Origin: Bacteroidota bacterium
GTDB taxonomy: Bacteria > Bacteroidota > Bacteroidia > Chitinophagales > Chitinophagaceae
Assembly (NCBI GenBank): GCA_030706735.1
Contig: JAUZNZ010000011.1
Coordinates: 1-64,000, forward strand
Direction of reading: 5' to 3'
Length of the DNA stretch: 64,000 nucleotides
In this document: in pieces, positions 17,048 through 24,497 of the stretch
Layout of the letters: every line of letters starts with the position of its first letter
How positions within the stretch are numbered: the stretch's first letter is position 1
Notes under the pieces: model-generated
The model's input: the letters and a program-made list of their open reading frames with translations, nothing else
Databases searched by the model: none
What the model was told of the DNA's origin: nothing
Position numbers and translations under genes: made by a program

Positions 17048-17507
17048 TGCAACTTCTATAATGCTCCATTTGGGTCAAAAATGGGTAAATGTCTATGCGT
17101 TCGGTACATGCTTTCCCTTTGTGTAGATAATCGAATATAATAAAGGACTTATCCTTCTGCTCGGGATCATAGGTGGAGCGTCCATGCGAAAGAATTGTCC
17201 TATACATTACAAGCCTCTCGATAATATCGAAATATGGTAGGAAACTATTGAAATACTGGATATTATATTTCTCTAATGAGGTTTTTGTCCTTCTGTATTT
17301 CTTCCCCATTTCTAAGTGCCGAATATGCTGATTCTTATATTTTATTATTTCGTCGGCCGTGGGCTTTTCGCCCTCGTTCAATTCGCACAGGTGGATAATA
17401 TCATCCATTAGCTGTTCGTAATCACATGAAATGGAGAGATAAACGCCGCGTACATGGGATTCATGTACTTGCATTTGCTGAGTAAATGGCAAATGCGATA
17501 TATCCAT
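16992..17507 (-). CDS. Hypothetical 171-aa protein with a HEPN-like Rx4H motif, coupled to transposase unit
   Basis: All-helical 171 residues, no signal or membrane segment. The segment FDIIERLVMYRTILSHGRSTYD contains R103-x4-H108, the pattern of HEPN ribonuclease domains (Rx4-6H), though the residue after Arg is Thr and not the usual polar Asn/Asp/His. Its ATG at 17507 overlaps the TAA of the 49-aa gene (TAATG), so it is translated by coupling. HEPN proteins often act as toxins or RNA-cutting effectors, and a small basic partner directly upstream would fit a toxin-antitoxin pair, but that is inference. It is also possible that it is a passenger of the insertion element. Confidence 0.7.
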   Translation of the reverse strand: MDISHLPFTQQMQVHESHVRGVYLSISCDYEQLMDDIIHLCELNEGEKPTADEIIKYKNQHIRHLEMGKKYRRTKTSLEKYNIQYFNSFLPYFDIIERLVMYRTILSHGRSTYDPEQKDKSFIIFDYLHKGKACTERIDIYPFLTQMEHYRSCIMELAGLSVLLRKERGLL

Positions 17508-17656
17508 TACTTAGGCTTTATGGGATTCTTGGGAGTAACAAGAGCCTTCATAACGTCCTCGAAAGTCCCGTTGATCTTGAGTTTTTCCTCGTATTTATTC
17601 GCCCGTTTCGATGGCTTCGATGTCTTGGCCTTGTTGGTTTTCTTCGCCTTTGCCAT
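17507..17656 (-). CDS. 49-aa Lys-rich small protein overlapping transposase 3' end
   Basis: From the ATG at 17656 the product is a basic, Lys/Thr-rich N-terminal half (MAKAKKTNKAKTSKPSKRAN), then KYEEKLKINGTFEDVMKALV and a TPKNP tail. It overlaps the last 62 bases of the transposase gene in another frame and its stop overlaps the next start. Small proteins with this layout (disordered basic head, NGTFEDVMKA-like helix, Lys/Pro tail) recur in Bacteroidetes as I recall, some next to IS1595-type transposases, but I know no function. Too short for a standard gene-length cut-off, so easily missed. Confidence 0.7.
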   Translation of the reverse strand: MAKAKKTNKAKTSKPSKRANKYEEKLKINGTFEDVMKALVTPKNPIKPK

Positions 17657-18554
17657 ATACTAAATGCTTGTAGGTTAAGCGGCCTTCGATTTGCTGAATT
17701 GCCAGTGCAAAGCGGAATCCGTCATGTAATTTACGGCGATTAAAGCGAAACGAAAACTCGTTGCAATATGCCTGCAAATGCTTTGGGCTAATCTGATGGT
17801 AGATGCCTATGATCCCCCTTTTTAACAGGCTCCAATAGTTTTCTATTGAGTTGGTATGGAATTGGTCAACCTTAAATTGGCCTTCCGCATGGTTAATGAT
17901 CTTGTGGTCATATCGCCTTCCCGGTTTGTAATAAACGGGGTTGCTGTCAGTGACTAATACGGCCTGCCTGTGCATGTGCGTATCGAACAAAGCCGTTACG
18001 TTTTTCCTTGTTACCCACGGCATGACCTGGGTTACTACTTGGCCGCCCGTTTCGATCATTCCGACTACCGGAACTTTTTCGCCCTTGCCGCTTGTGTCCT
18101 TCCTTTTGTCCTTATGCTTGAATTGCTCCCGGCCTCCTATGTAGGCTTCATCAACCTGTACTTCCTTTTCGAGCAATAGCGGGTTATTCTCCTTTAATCC
18201 CTCCCTGATCCGGTGAAGCATGAACCAAGCCGTCTTTTGAGTAACCCCTAAGTCCTTCCCCAATTGTACTGAGCTAATGCCTTTTTTATGGGCCGTGGCG
18301 ATATAGACCGCCGGAAACCATGTGGTAAGGGGAATATTGCTGGCTTCAAAGATTGTCCCTACGGTTACGCTGTATTTCTTGTAGCATGTCTGATTAGCGC
18401 ATTTAAAGCGTTTTCCGCCCTCTATACGGTAAGACTTCCTATGACCACAATACGGGCAGATCGGCTCCCCATTCCAACGCTGCTGCACTAGGTATTCCCT
18501 ACAGGCCGCTTCGTCGCTGAATTTCTTCATTAGGTCTTTAATATCCTTTACCAT
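17595..18554 (-). CDS. IS1595-family (ISXO2-like) transposase
   Basis: 319 residues. An N-terminal zinc ribbon (C33, C36, C52, C57: PICPYCGHRK ... KCANQTC) is followed by the IS1595 DDE-type core: VQVDEAYIGGRE (D135), VLVTDSNPVYY (D203), and HTNSIENYWSLLKRG (233-247). All motifs are intact and the frame is full-length, so it may be active. No clear terminal inverted repeats or target duplications could be seen by eye around it, so the element ends are not defined. Two coupled genes follow it on the same strand. Codon use and AT content differ from the backbone. Confidence 0.93.
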   Translation of the reverse strand: MVKDIKDLMKKFSDEAACREYLVQQRWNGEPICPYCGHRKSYRIEGGKRFKCANQTCYKKYSVTVGTIFEASNIPLTTWFPAVYIATAHKKGISSVQLGKDLGVTQKTAWFMLHRIREGLKENNPLLLEKEVQVDEAYIGGREQFKHKDKRKDTSGKGEKVPVVGMIETGGQVVTQVMPWVTRKNVTALFDTHMHRQAVLVTDSNPVYYKPGRRYDHKIINHAEGQFKVDQFHTNSIENYWSLLKRGIIGIYHQISPKHLQAYCNEFSFRFNRRKLHDGFRFALAIQQIEGRLTYKHLVYGKGEENQQGQDIEAIETGE

Positions 18555-18653
18555 ATCTGATCCGGTTTAGAATACTAAGATACGGTTTGTCCATGATTCT
18601 ACCTAATTTTAACCCATATTTTTCAGCAAATACTATATAGGTTATTACTAAAT

Positions 18654-18680
18654 ATTCTTTCCACTAATTGTGGAAAGAAT
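18654..18680. repeat. Perfect 11-bp inverted repeat with 5-bp loop
   Basis: ATTCTTTCCAC, loop TAATT, GTGGAAAGAAT. It lies 100 bases upstream of the transposase start. It could be a regulator-binding site, a terminator, or part of the element end. It is not followed by a clear T-run on either strand. Confidence 0.7.
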
Positions 18681-18733
18681 GTGCTTCGCGCGCAGTATCA
18701 AAATGCTAAATTGCTTAGGCACTTAAATGAAGA

Positions 18734-18755
18734 AACCCCGGCGGTAACCGGGGTT
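18734..18755 (-). terminator. Weak terminator-like hairpin
   Basis: AACCCCGG and CCGGGGTT pair across a 6-base loop. On the minus strand the stem is followed by a T-rich stretch (TTTCTTCATTT), so it would stop minus-strand transcription towards the transposase gene. It could equally be part of the small frame noted in the gap. Confidence 0.35.
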
Positions 18756-18901
18756 AAAGGAATCAAATGGAGTTGTAATATTTTCAGGAGCAATATACGA
18801 CACAATCCTCTCCATTTCTTCACTCCCTTCATTTAGATTATCCACAAAATATTCCTAGCCGAACGGCCAATAGGCTGCATTTGGATGGGTATAAAATAAC
18901 T

Positions 18902-18928
18902 CCGGCAGAAGGGTTCAGCTTCTGCCGG
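18902..18928 (-). terminator. Strong 10-bp hairpin, terminator-like on minus strand
   Basis: CCGGCAGAAG and CTTCTGCCGG pair perfectly across a 7-base loop. Read on the minus strand the stem is followed by AGTTATTTTAT, a moderately T-rich tail. No minus-strand protein gene lies directly upstream, so its role is unclear. Confidence 0.4.
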
Positions 18929-18991
18929 GTAGTGTAACGGCCGCGCACTTAAAATTCGGCCTTCATTTTTTCAAAGACAAAACCCTAGTTT

Positions 18992-19114
18992 ATGTCTAAG
19001 AAAGGAACAAAACAGGTGTACATCAGCGCCGTCACGGGCCAGTATGTACCTAAGCCGTTCGCTCAGACGCATCCCGCCACTACGGTAAAGATGACCGTCA
19101 AAAAGGGTAAATAG
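18992..19114 (+). CDS. 40-aa small protein of the xxTGxYVxxxxAxxxPATTV type
   Basis: ATG at 18992 gives MSKKGTKQVYISAVTGQYVP, then KPFAQTHPATTVKMTVKKGK and TAG. The VTGQYV ... HPATTV pattern matches a widespread family of tiny proteins (often mislabelled in databases as transporter fragments) that I recognise by pattern; their function is unknown. A good terminator follows 27 bases after the stop, which supports a real transcription unit. Confidence 0.75.
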   Translation: MSKKGTKQVYISAVTGQYVPKPFAQTHPATTVKMTVKKGK

Positions 19115-19140
19115 GTAGTATTTACCCAAGCGTCAATCTA

Positions 19141-19173
19141 AGGTGCTGTCCTCCATTGGGAGGGGCACCTTTT
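19141..19173 (+). terminator. Rho-independent terminator after the 40-aa gene
   Basis: AGGTGC pairs with GCACCT and an inner CCTCC pairs with GGAGG around ATTG, followed by TTTTCTTCT. It fits the plus-strand gene ending at 19114. Confidence 0.75.
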
Positions 19174-19202
19174 CTTCTCCTGCAATAATAGGGCCTTTCC
19201 GC

Positions 19203-19242
19203 CATAAAAGAAAACCGTCCTGGGTGTCCCCTAAGACGGTTT
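19203..19242 (-). terminator. Strong rho-independent terminator on minus strand with no gene upstream
   Basis: On the minus strand AAACCGTC pairs with GACGGTTT across a 15-base loop and runs into TTCTTTTAT. There is no minus-strand protein gene between here and 20575, so it should end a non-coding transcript or stop antisense reading. Confidence 0.65.
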
Positions 19243-19400
19243 GAACCTGCTTACTAATTAGATCAGCGGTTAAGCTGAAATTTCGGAGCTAACCTCGATG
19301 AAAATCCTTGCAGAAATGCACTAACCATGAGCCGTGACCATTAAACCTTATCCTATTAGTGGGACTAAGATATATTTCTTTTTTGAAAATACAATTGGTA
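19203..19400 (-). ncRNA. Candidate small RNA, boundaries approximate
   Basis: Inferred from the orphan minus-strand terminator at 19203-19242 and a second hairpin just before it (GGTTAGCT paired with AGCTTAACC, about 19267-19296). The upstream border is a guess placed in the AT-rich stretch near 19380-19400; no clear promoter motif is visible. No match to a known RNA family could be recognised by eye. Confidence 0.3.
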
Positions 19401-19474
19401 TAAACTGAACATAATAACAGAACTATACGGAATAGTTTGATTTCTGTTTAATACTTAATCCCTTTCTTTGAATA

Positions 19475-19756
19475 ATGGCAAAGGATAGGCGATATAGTAC
19501 CGTAAAAGTTCTAATTGAAACAGGGAACATAAAATCTTTCGCGGGTATATTCGACCATATTCCTAAATCCGTTGTTTATGCTGATCTAGGGATGAACTAT
19601 ACAAGATTTACCAAGCTCCTTTCTAATCCCGCTTTATTCACACTTCAAGAGCTAATTACACTCGCTGGATTTATGGGGATTGATCCAAAAATCATTATTG
19701 AGATGGCTTACACCCAGCATCTTACAGGTAAGAAGACTAAGAACAAAGGCAAGTAG
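19475..19756 (+). CDS. Small HTH-type DNA-binding protein, 93 aa
   Basis: MAKDRRYSTVKVLIETGNIK, then SFAGIFDHIPKSVVYADLGMNYTRFTKLLSNPALFTLQELITLAGFMGID. The arrangement of short helices with a DLGMNYTRFTKLL recognition-helix-like segment and LQELITLAGFMGID is that of small Cro/XRE-like regulators common in Bacteroidetes mobile regions. The Lys-rich tail (GKKTKNKGK) would help DNA binding. It precedes the membrane protein at 19763 by six bases, so both form an operon and it may regulate that pair. Confidence 0.7.
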   Translation: MAKDRRYSTVKVLIETGNIKSFAGIFDHIPKSVVYADLGMNYTRFTKLLSNPALFTLQELITLAGFMGIDPKIIIEMAYTQHLTGKKTKNKGK

Positions 19757-19762
19757 GTTGTT

Positions 19763-20347
19763 TTGAAAAAACTTTACCTTTATTGGATGGATAGGTATGG
19801 TTTGAGAAAAGAGATTTTGGCCCTTGTGGATGGCTCCCCATTGGCGGATGTCGAATTGCAGCCATTAATTGAAAAATATACTGCCGGAATGAACATTCCG
19901 CAGCAGCAAGAAGCCAGAAATATAATCAGAACGATGTTGCAAGACCTCAAACAGGGAAAGGAAATAGACTACAGCACCGATAAGGAGCAATTTTTAGGAC
20001 TTTTGAGTCATGGAGAATTTGCAAGTTCTTCGATATTAATTAGAAGTACGGGCAAAAGACAGGATGAAATAGAAAAGAGAAATGAAACTACTAGGATTAC
20101 TCAGCATATCCAAAATATAGGAGAAAATTACGGGATTGCTAATCAAGATTCGAGTTTGTCTCGCACGGATTTTCGACCTATCCAAAATCCCCCTACAGCG
20201 CAAACAATACACCCTGCCAAACATGGGGCAAAGACCTCATTTGGAAGGTTTATAACCAACCCCATCGTCCAGTTAATCGCGCTTGTCATTGTGGGGTTAA
20301 TTGTCGCTTACTTTACCCACCTCTTTGGATGGAATGACCCGAAATAA
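19763..20347 (+). CDS. Unknown 194-aa protein with C-terminal membrane helix
   Basis: Listed from a TTG at 19763; the first ATG is eight codons later (19787) and is an equally good start. The first 75 residues are a small helical domain (YGLRKEILALVDGSPLADVE, EARNIIRTMLQDLKQGKEID), the middle (about 80-150) is polar and probably disordered, and residues about 165-187 form a membrane helix (PIVQLIALVIVGLIVAYFTHLFG) close to the C-terminus. The layout (cytoplasmic domain, linker, tail anchor) resembles effector or sensing proteins in mobile islands, but no family is recognised. Confidence 0.65.
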   Translation: MKKLYLYWMDRYGLRKEILALVDGSPLADVELQPLIEKYTAGMNIPQQQEARNIIRTMLQDLKQGKEIDYSTDKEQFLGLLSHGEFASSSILIRSTGKRQDEIEKRNETTRITQHIQNIGENYGIANQDSSLSRTDFRPIQNPPTAQTIHPAKHGAKTSFGRFITNPIVQLIALVIVGLIVAYFTHLFGWNDPK

Positions 20348-20420
20348 CCTAAAATGGGTGTTTTAACGGTATGTACTTCGATCCCCAAAGCATTACTTTT
20401 ATACCTTAAACCAAATTGCT

Positions 20421-20600
20421 ATGCCAAAAGTACCAGCCTTTCATTCAACGAACCCCGCAGATGTAGGTGATAAAAAAGTTTACCACGACAATAGTACCTG
20501 TCAAGAGGGCCGTGCAATTGATCCAAAATATAAAACAGCAGGAACAGGTAGCAGGCCACTATGTAAAATTTGCGCTAGGCATAATCAGGAAGGAAGATAG
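20421..20600 (+). CDS. 59-aa Cys-containing small protein (YHDNSTCxEG type)
   Basis: ATG at 20421 gives a product with VYHDNSTCQEGRAI near residues 20-33 and TGSRPLCKICAR near 42-53. The spacing Cys27, Cys48, Cys51 with a His at 22 suggests a small metal site. I recognise the pattern as a recurring tiny protein of Bacteroidetes without known function. It overlaps the 3' end of the next minus-strand gene by 26 bases, tail to tail. Confidence 0.7.
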   Translation: MPKVPAFHSTNPADVGDKKVYHDNSTCQEGRAIDPKYKTAGTGSRPLCKICARHNQEGR

Positions 20601-20922
20601 TTCCAGTTTTTATATGCCAGCCAAATGTTATCTCATTAATGGGTGGTTCCCAACCCATCCCTAATATTTTTTGCCCACTTTTATCGTAAATGCTAGTGCA
20701 CTTACGATAAACTCTTTTTACTTCAAGGACACATAAATTATACGCAGCACAAACTTCATAAGCGCGAATCAAGTCAAATTCAGTTCCTTCAAACCTAACT
20801 GTTGGTTCTGGATAACCGTGCCCTTCCGTACCCTCACATGATTCAATAGTTACGAAACCATGATCATTTAAAATATCAACTGCGGGCCTTATCTTCTCAT
20901 CTATGGGCATTTCTATTGACAT
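20575..20922 (-). CDS. 115-aa protein resembling phage/island proteins
   Basis: MSIEMPIDEKIRPAVDILND, then HGFVTIESCEGTEGHGYPEPTVRFEG, IRAYEVCAAYNLCVLEVKRVYRK and NEITFGWHIK. The block ESCEGTEGHGYPEPTVRF is typical of a conserved hypothetical family found in phages and mobile islands; it looks like a small alpha/beta fold with a possible metal or nucleotide loop. Function unknown. It marks the right part of the AT-rich island, which ends before 21064. Confidence 0.7.
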   Translation of the reverse strand: MSIEMPIDEKIRPAVDILNDHGFVTIESCEGTEGHGYPEPTVRFEGTEFDLIRAYEVCAAYNLCVLEVKRVYRKCTSIYDKSGQKILGMGWEPPINEITFGWHIKTGTIFLPDYA

Positions 20923-21032
20923 TCAATACATACCCGTTGTTTCCTGAGCATAGTTCCCCCATTGGAACCCTCTTGTCCCTTATTGTATGTATGTGCCTTG
21001 CAATAAAAACTAACAGTCATTAGTTTTTGAAT

Positions 21033-21040
21033 TAAATTTG
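21033..21040 (+). promoter_or_regulatory. TAnnTTTG -7 element before icmF
   Basis: TAAATTTG, exact consensus, 23 bases before the icmF ATG. A TTTG lies too close upstream to serve as a -33 box. It sits at the junction between the island and the backbone. Confidence 0.5.
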
Positions 21041-21063
21041 CCTGTATTCCAAATGCTTACGCC

Positions 21064-24000
21064 ATGAGTAGCACCCCGGTACATAAAGTGAGGATCGTTA
21101 CGGCCGCCGCCTTGTTCGACGGTCACGATGCCGCCATCAATATCATGCGCAGGATCCTGCAATCGAAGGGCGCGGAGATCATCCACCTGGGGCATAACCG
21201 CTCCGTGGTCGAGATCGTGGAATGCGCCATTGAAGAGGATGTCCAGGGCATCGCGATCACCTCCTACCAGGGCGGGCACATGGAATTCTTCAAATACATG
21301 AAGGACCTGCTGGACGAGAATGGGTGCGGCCATATCAAGATATTCGGAGGCGGCGGGGGTACGATCCTGCCAGCGGAGATCAGGGAGTTGCAGGACTACG
21401 GCATCACCCGCATTTATTCGCCCGACGATGGCCGGACGATGGGGTTGGAGGGGATGATCGAAGACGTGATAAAAAATTGCGATTTCCCCTTGAACGGGAA
21501 CCCGGCGGATTTTCCGGGCGAGCAAACGCTCGGCGAATGGAAGGATATCCGGAAGATTGCCAGGGCGATCTCCAACGCCGAGAATGGGCTGACGAGCAGG
21601 AGGAAAGGGGCGGGCGAGAAACGCGGCGGGAAAAGGCAAGCCGAAAGCCCCAAGCTGGAAGGGGCTCCTGTGCTGGGCATCACCGGAACAGGGGGCGCGG
21701 GAAAGTCTTCGGTAACAGATGAGATCGTAAGAAGGTATCTGCATGCCTTTGCCGACAAAACGATTGCGGTCATTTCGGTAGATCCCTCGAAGAAGAAGAC
21801 GGGAGGCGCCTTATTGGGCGACCGGATACGCATGAACTCCATTTCGAATGTCCGCGCGTACATGCGCAGCCTCGCCACGCGGGAGAGCGACCGCGCGCTG
21901 AGCGAGCACGTGCAGGATGCGATCGACATTTGCAAAGACGCCGGCTATGATCTGATCATCCTCGAATCCGCCGGCACCGGCCAAAGCGACGCATCCATCC
22001 TGGACTATTGCGACCTGAGCCTGTACGTGATGACGCCGGAATACGGCGCGGCGTCGCAACTGGAAAAGATCAATATGCTGGATTATGCCGACCTGATCGC
22101 CATCAATAAATTCGACAAGGCCGGCGCGCTGGACGCGCTGCATGACGTGAGGAAGCAATACAAACGCAATCACTCCCTCTGGACGGCAAAAGACGAAGAG
22201 TTGCCGGTGATCGGGACGATCGCCGCACAATTCAATGACGCCGGCATCAACCAGCTGTTCGCAAAACTGCTGGGCACGCTCGAAAAAACGACCGGGGCGC
22301 CGTGGGGCAGGCCGGGCGCGGGCACGGCGGGCACACAAACCCAGATCATTCCGCCATCACGGGTGCGGTACCTCTCGGGAATAACCGACTTCATCAGACT
22401 CTATAATCGCCAGGGCGAGGAGCAGGCGGAGATCGCCTCGAAGATATACCGGATCGCGGGCGCATTGCAGGAATTGCCCGAAGATTCCCCGGGACGCGCG
22501 GCGCTGGAGGAACAAAGAGCGCGCCTCGACAAGCAGCTGTTGCCGGCTTGCAAGAAACTGGTCACGGAATGGGAAGGCCTGAAGGCCGCCTATACGGCGA
22601 ACTTCTTTGAATATAACGTGCGCGGCCGCGTCATCCAGCAGCCCTTGTACTTCGAGTCGTTGTCCCATACCCGGATACCCCGTATCGCCTTACCCCGGTT
22701 CAGGGATTGGGGAGACATCCTCCGGTGGAGGTTGCAGGAGAATGTCCCCGGGAAATTTCCTTTTACCGCGGGCTCCTTCCCATTAAAAAGGACGGAAGAA
22801 GATCCCACCCGCATGTTCGCCGGAGAGGGCGCGCCGGAACGGACCAACAAACGATTCCATTACGTATCGCTCGATCAGCCTGCCAAGCGCCTGAGCACGG
22901 CCTTCGATTCCGTTACGTTGTATGGCGAAGACCCGGCAGAACGTCCCGACATTTACGGCAAGGTGGGGAACGCCGGGGTGAGCATCGCCACGCTCGACGA
23001 TGCAAAAAAATTATACAGCGGCTTCGACCTCTGTGATCCCAGGACCTCCGTAAGCATGACCATCAATGGACCGGCCCCGATCGTGCTCGCCTTTTTCATG
23101 AACGCGGCCATCGATCAGCAATGCGAGAAATACCTGGAGAAGGAAGGGCAATGGGCGGAGGCGGAAAAAACGATTGCGAAAAAGTTCCGCAGCCTTTCCA
23201 GACCGGTCTATTCCGATCCCTCTTCACCGGAACGGCTGCCTGAAGGAAATGGCGGACTGGGACTACGCCTGCTGGGTTTGAGCGGCGACGAGGTGCTGAC
23301 GCCGGATGTATATGAAAAGATCAAGGCGGCTGCGGTGTCGCAGGTTCGGGGGACGGTTCAGGCCGATATCCTGAAAGAGGATCAGGCACAGAATACCTGC
23401 ATCTTCAGCACGGAATTCGCCCTCAAACTGATGGGGGATGTGCAGGCCTGGTTCATCGAGCACGATGTGCGCAATTTTTACAGCGTGTCGATCAGTGGGT
23501 ATCATATCGCGGAAGCCGGCGCCAACCCGATCACCCAACTGGCCTTTACGCTGGCTAACGGTTTCACTTATGTGGAGTACTACCTGAGCCGGGGAATGGC
23601 CATAGATGATTTCGCGCCCAACCTTTCCTTTTTCTTCAGCAATGGCATGGATCCGGAATACAGCGTGATCGGCCGCGTGGCGCGAAAGATCTGGGCCAAG
23701 GCCATCAAGTATGTCTATAAAGGGAACAGCCGTTCCCAAAAACTGAAGTACCATATCCAAACCAGCGGACGGAGCCTGCACGCGCAGGAGATCGACTTCA
23801 ACGACATCCGCACCACGCTTCAGGCGCTGTATGCCATTTACGACAACTGCAATTCCCTGCATACGAATGCCTACGATGAAGCGATCACGACCCCTACCGA
23901 AGAAAGTGTACGCAGGGCGATGGCCATCCAGCTGATCATCAACCGGGAACTGGGGAGCGCACGCACGGAGAACTTCATCCAGGGCAGCTTTGCCATGGAG

Positions 24001-24447
24001 GAACTGACGGATCTCGTGGAAGAGGCCGTCATGGCCGAGTTCGACCGGCTGACCGAGCGAGGCGGGGTACTGGGCGCCATGGAGCGGATGTACCAGCGCA
24101 ACAAGATCCAGGAAGAAAGCCTCTATTATGAAAGTCTTAAGCACAATGGCGAACTGCCCATCGTCGGCGTGAATACCTTCCTCAATAAAAAAGGCAGTCC
24201 CACGCAAATGCCCGGCGAAGTGATCCGGAGCACCGAAGAGGAAAAGGCCCAACAGATCCGCAACCTCCGGGCGTTCCAGAAGCGCAACGCCGATCGCAGC
24301 GACGCCATGCTGCAACGACTGAAACAGGTGGCGGTCAGCCAGGGCAACCTGTTCGCGGAACTGATGGAGACGGTAAAATACTGCAGCCTGGGCCAGATCA
24401 CGCACGCTCTCTACGAGGTCGGGGGGCAGTACCGCCGCAACATGTAA
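21064..24447 (+). CDS. icmF: Fused isobutyryl-CoA mutase
   Basis: 1127 residues joining three parts known as IcmF: an N-terminal B12-binding domain (residues 1-140, base-off motif starting D19-G20-H21, glycine loop [11 protein letters not shown]), a MeaB-type GTPase chaperone (about 200-420, P-loop [12 protein letters not shown] at 205-216, later NKFD specificity block), and a methylmalonyl-CoA-mutase-like TIM-barrel domain (about 530-1127). It interconverts isobutyryl-CoA and butyryl-CoA with adenosylcobalamin, and some members also act on isovaleryl-CoA. The fused G domain protects and reloads the cofactor. It stands alone, with its own promoter element, and the next gene's promoter overlaps its stop codon. 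Confidence 0.96.
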   Translation: MSSTPVHKVRIVTAAALFDGHDAAINIMRRILQSKGAEIIHLGHNRSVVEIVECAIEEDVQGIAITSYQGGHMEFFKYMKDLLDENGCGHIKIFGGGGGTILPAEIRELQDYGITRIYSPDDGRTMGLEGMIEDVIKNCDFPLNGNPADFPGEQTLGEWKDIRKIARAISNAENGLTSRRKGAGEKRGGKRQAESPKLEGAPVLGITGTGGAGKSSVTDEIVRRYLHAFADKTIAVISVDPSKKKTGGALLGDRIRMNSISNVRAYMRSLATRESDRALSEHVQDAIDICKDAGYDLIILESAGTGQSDASILDYCDLSLYVMTPEYGAASQLEKINMLDYADLIAINKFDKAGALDALHDVRKQYKRNHSLWTAKDEELPVIGTIAAQFNDAGINQLFAKLLGTLEKTTGAPWGRPGAGTAGTQTQIIPPSRVRYLSGITDFIRLYNRQGEEQAEIASKIYRIAGALQELPEDSPGRAALEEQRARLDKQLLPACKKLVTEWEGLKAAYTANFFEYNVRGRVIQQPLYFESLSHTRIPRIALPRFRDWGDILRWRLQENVPGKFPFTAGSFPLKRTEEDPTRMFAGEGAPERTNKRFHYVSLDQPAKRLSTAFDSVTLYGEDPAERPDIYGKVGNAGVSIATLDDAKKLYSGFDLCDPRTSVSMTINGPAPIVLAFFMNAAIDQQCEKYLEKEGQWAEAEKTIAKKFRSLSRPVYSDPSSPERLPEGNGGLGLRLLGLSGDEVLTPDVYEKIKAAAVSQVRGTVQADILKEDQAQNTCIFSTEFALKLMGDVQAWFIEHDVRNFYSVSISGYHIAEAGANPITQLAFTLANGFTYVEYYLSRGMAIDDFAPNLSFFFSNGMDPEYSVIGRVARKIWAKAIKYVYKGNSRSQKLKYHIQTSGRSLHAQEIDFNDIRTTLQALYAIYDNCNSLHTNAYDEAITTPTEESVRRAMAIQLIINRELGSARTENFIQGSFAMEELTDLVEEAVMAEFDRLTERGGVLGAMERMYQRNKIQEESLYYESLKHNGELPIVGVNTFLNKKGSPTQMPGEVIRSTEEEKAQQIRNLRAFQKRNADRSDAMLQRLKQVAVSQGNLFAELMETVKYCSLGQITHALYEVGGQYRRNM

Positions 24448-24452
24448 CTTTG
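24445..24452 (+). promoter_or_regulatory. TAnnTTTG -7 element for glucokinase, overlapping icmF stop
   Basis: TAACTTTG, exact consensus; its first three bases are the TAA stop of icmF. It lies 45 bases before the chosen glk start. Confidence 0.45.
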
Positions 24453-24497
24453 GGCATGCCCTACGCACCACTGATACCGATCGCCTTTGCCAGAAAC

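Larger units (their letters stand above)
18555..18991. other. Non-coding gap with several hairpins upstream of the transposase
   Basis: 437 bases without a convincing gene. It holds a perfect 11-bp inverted repeat (18654-18680), an 8-bp GC-rich hairpin (18734-18755) and a 10-bp hairpin (18902-18928). A 40-codon minus-strand frame at 18723-18845 (GTG start, reading VDNLNEGSEEMERIVSYIAP and ending YRRGFFI) looks weakly coding and may be a gene remnant, but the 18734-18755 hairpin lies inside it. The AT-rich stretch next to the transposase start probably contains its promoter, though no exact TAnnTTTG was found. Confidence 0.6.
19115..19474. other. Non-coding gap with opposing terminators
   Basis: 360 bases between the 40-aa gene and the HTH gene. 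It contains a plus-strand terminator (19141-19173), a minus-strand terminator (19203-19242), a further hairpin near 19267-19296 and an AT-rich stretch from 19370 that should hold the promoter of the HTH gene. No open frame of interest was found on either strand. Confidence 0.6.

Noticed and set aside
16800-17052. N-terminal extension of the zinc-ribbon gene
   Set aside because: The extension is Ser-rich low-complexity sequence antisense to another frame; the ATG at 16800 directly precedes the zinc-ribbon domain.
18723-18845. 40-codon minus-strand frame as a gene
   Set aside because: Weakly coding, GTG start, and a GC-rich hairpin lies inside it; kept only as a note on the non-coding gap.
20467-20664. 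65-codon plus-strand frame overlapping the 59-aa gene
   Set aside because: A different frame of the same DNA; the 59-aa frame from 20421 has the conserved Cys pattern.
16350-21040. Complete insertion-element ends or integration site of the island
   Set aside because: No matching terminal inverted repeats, target duplications or tRNA end could be found by eye at either side.
23263-24471. Minus-strand frame of 402 codons opposite icmF
   Set aside because: Antisense of the mutase domain of icmF; no known motif.
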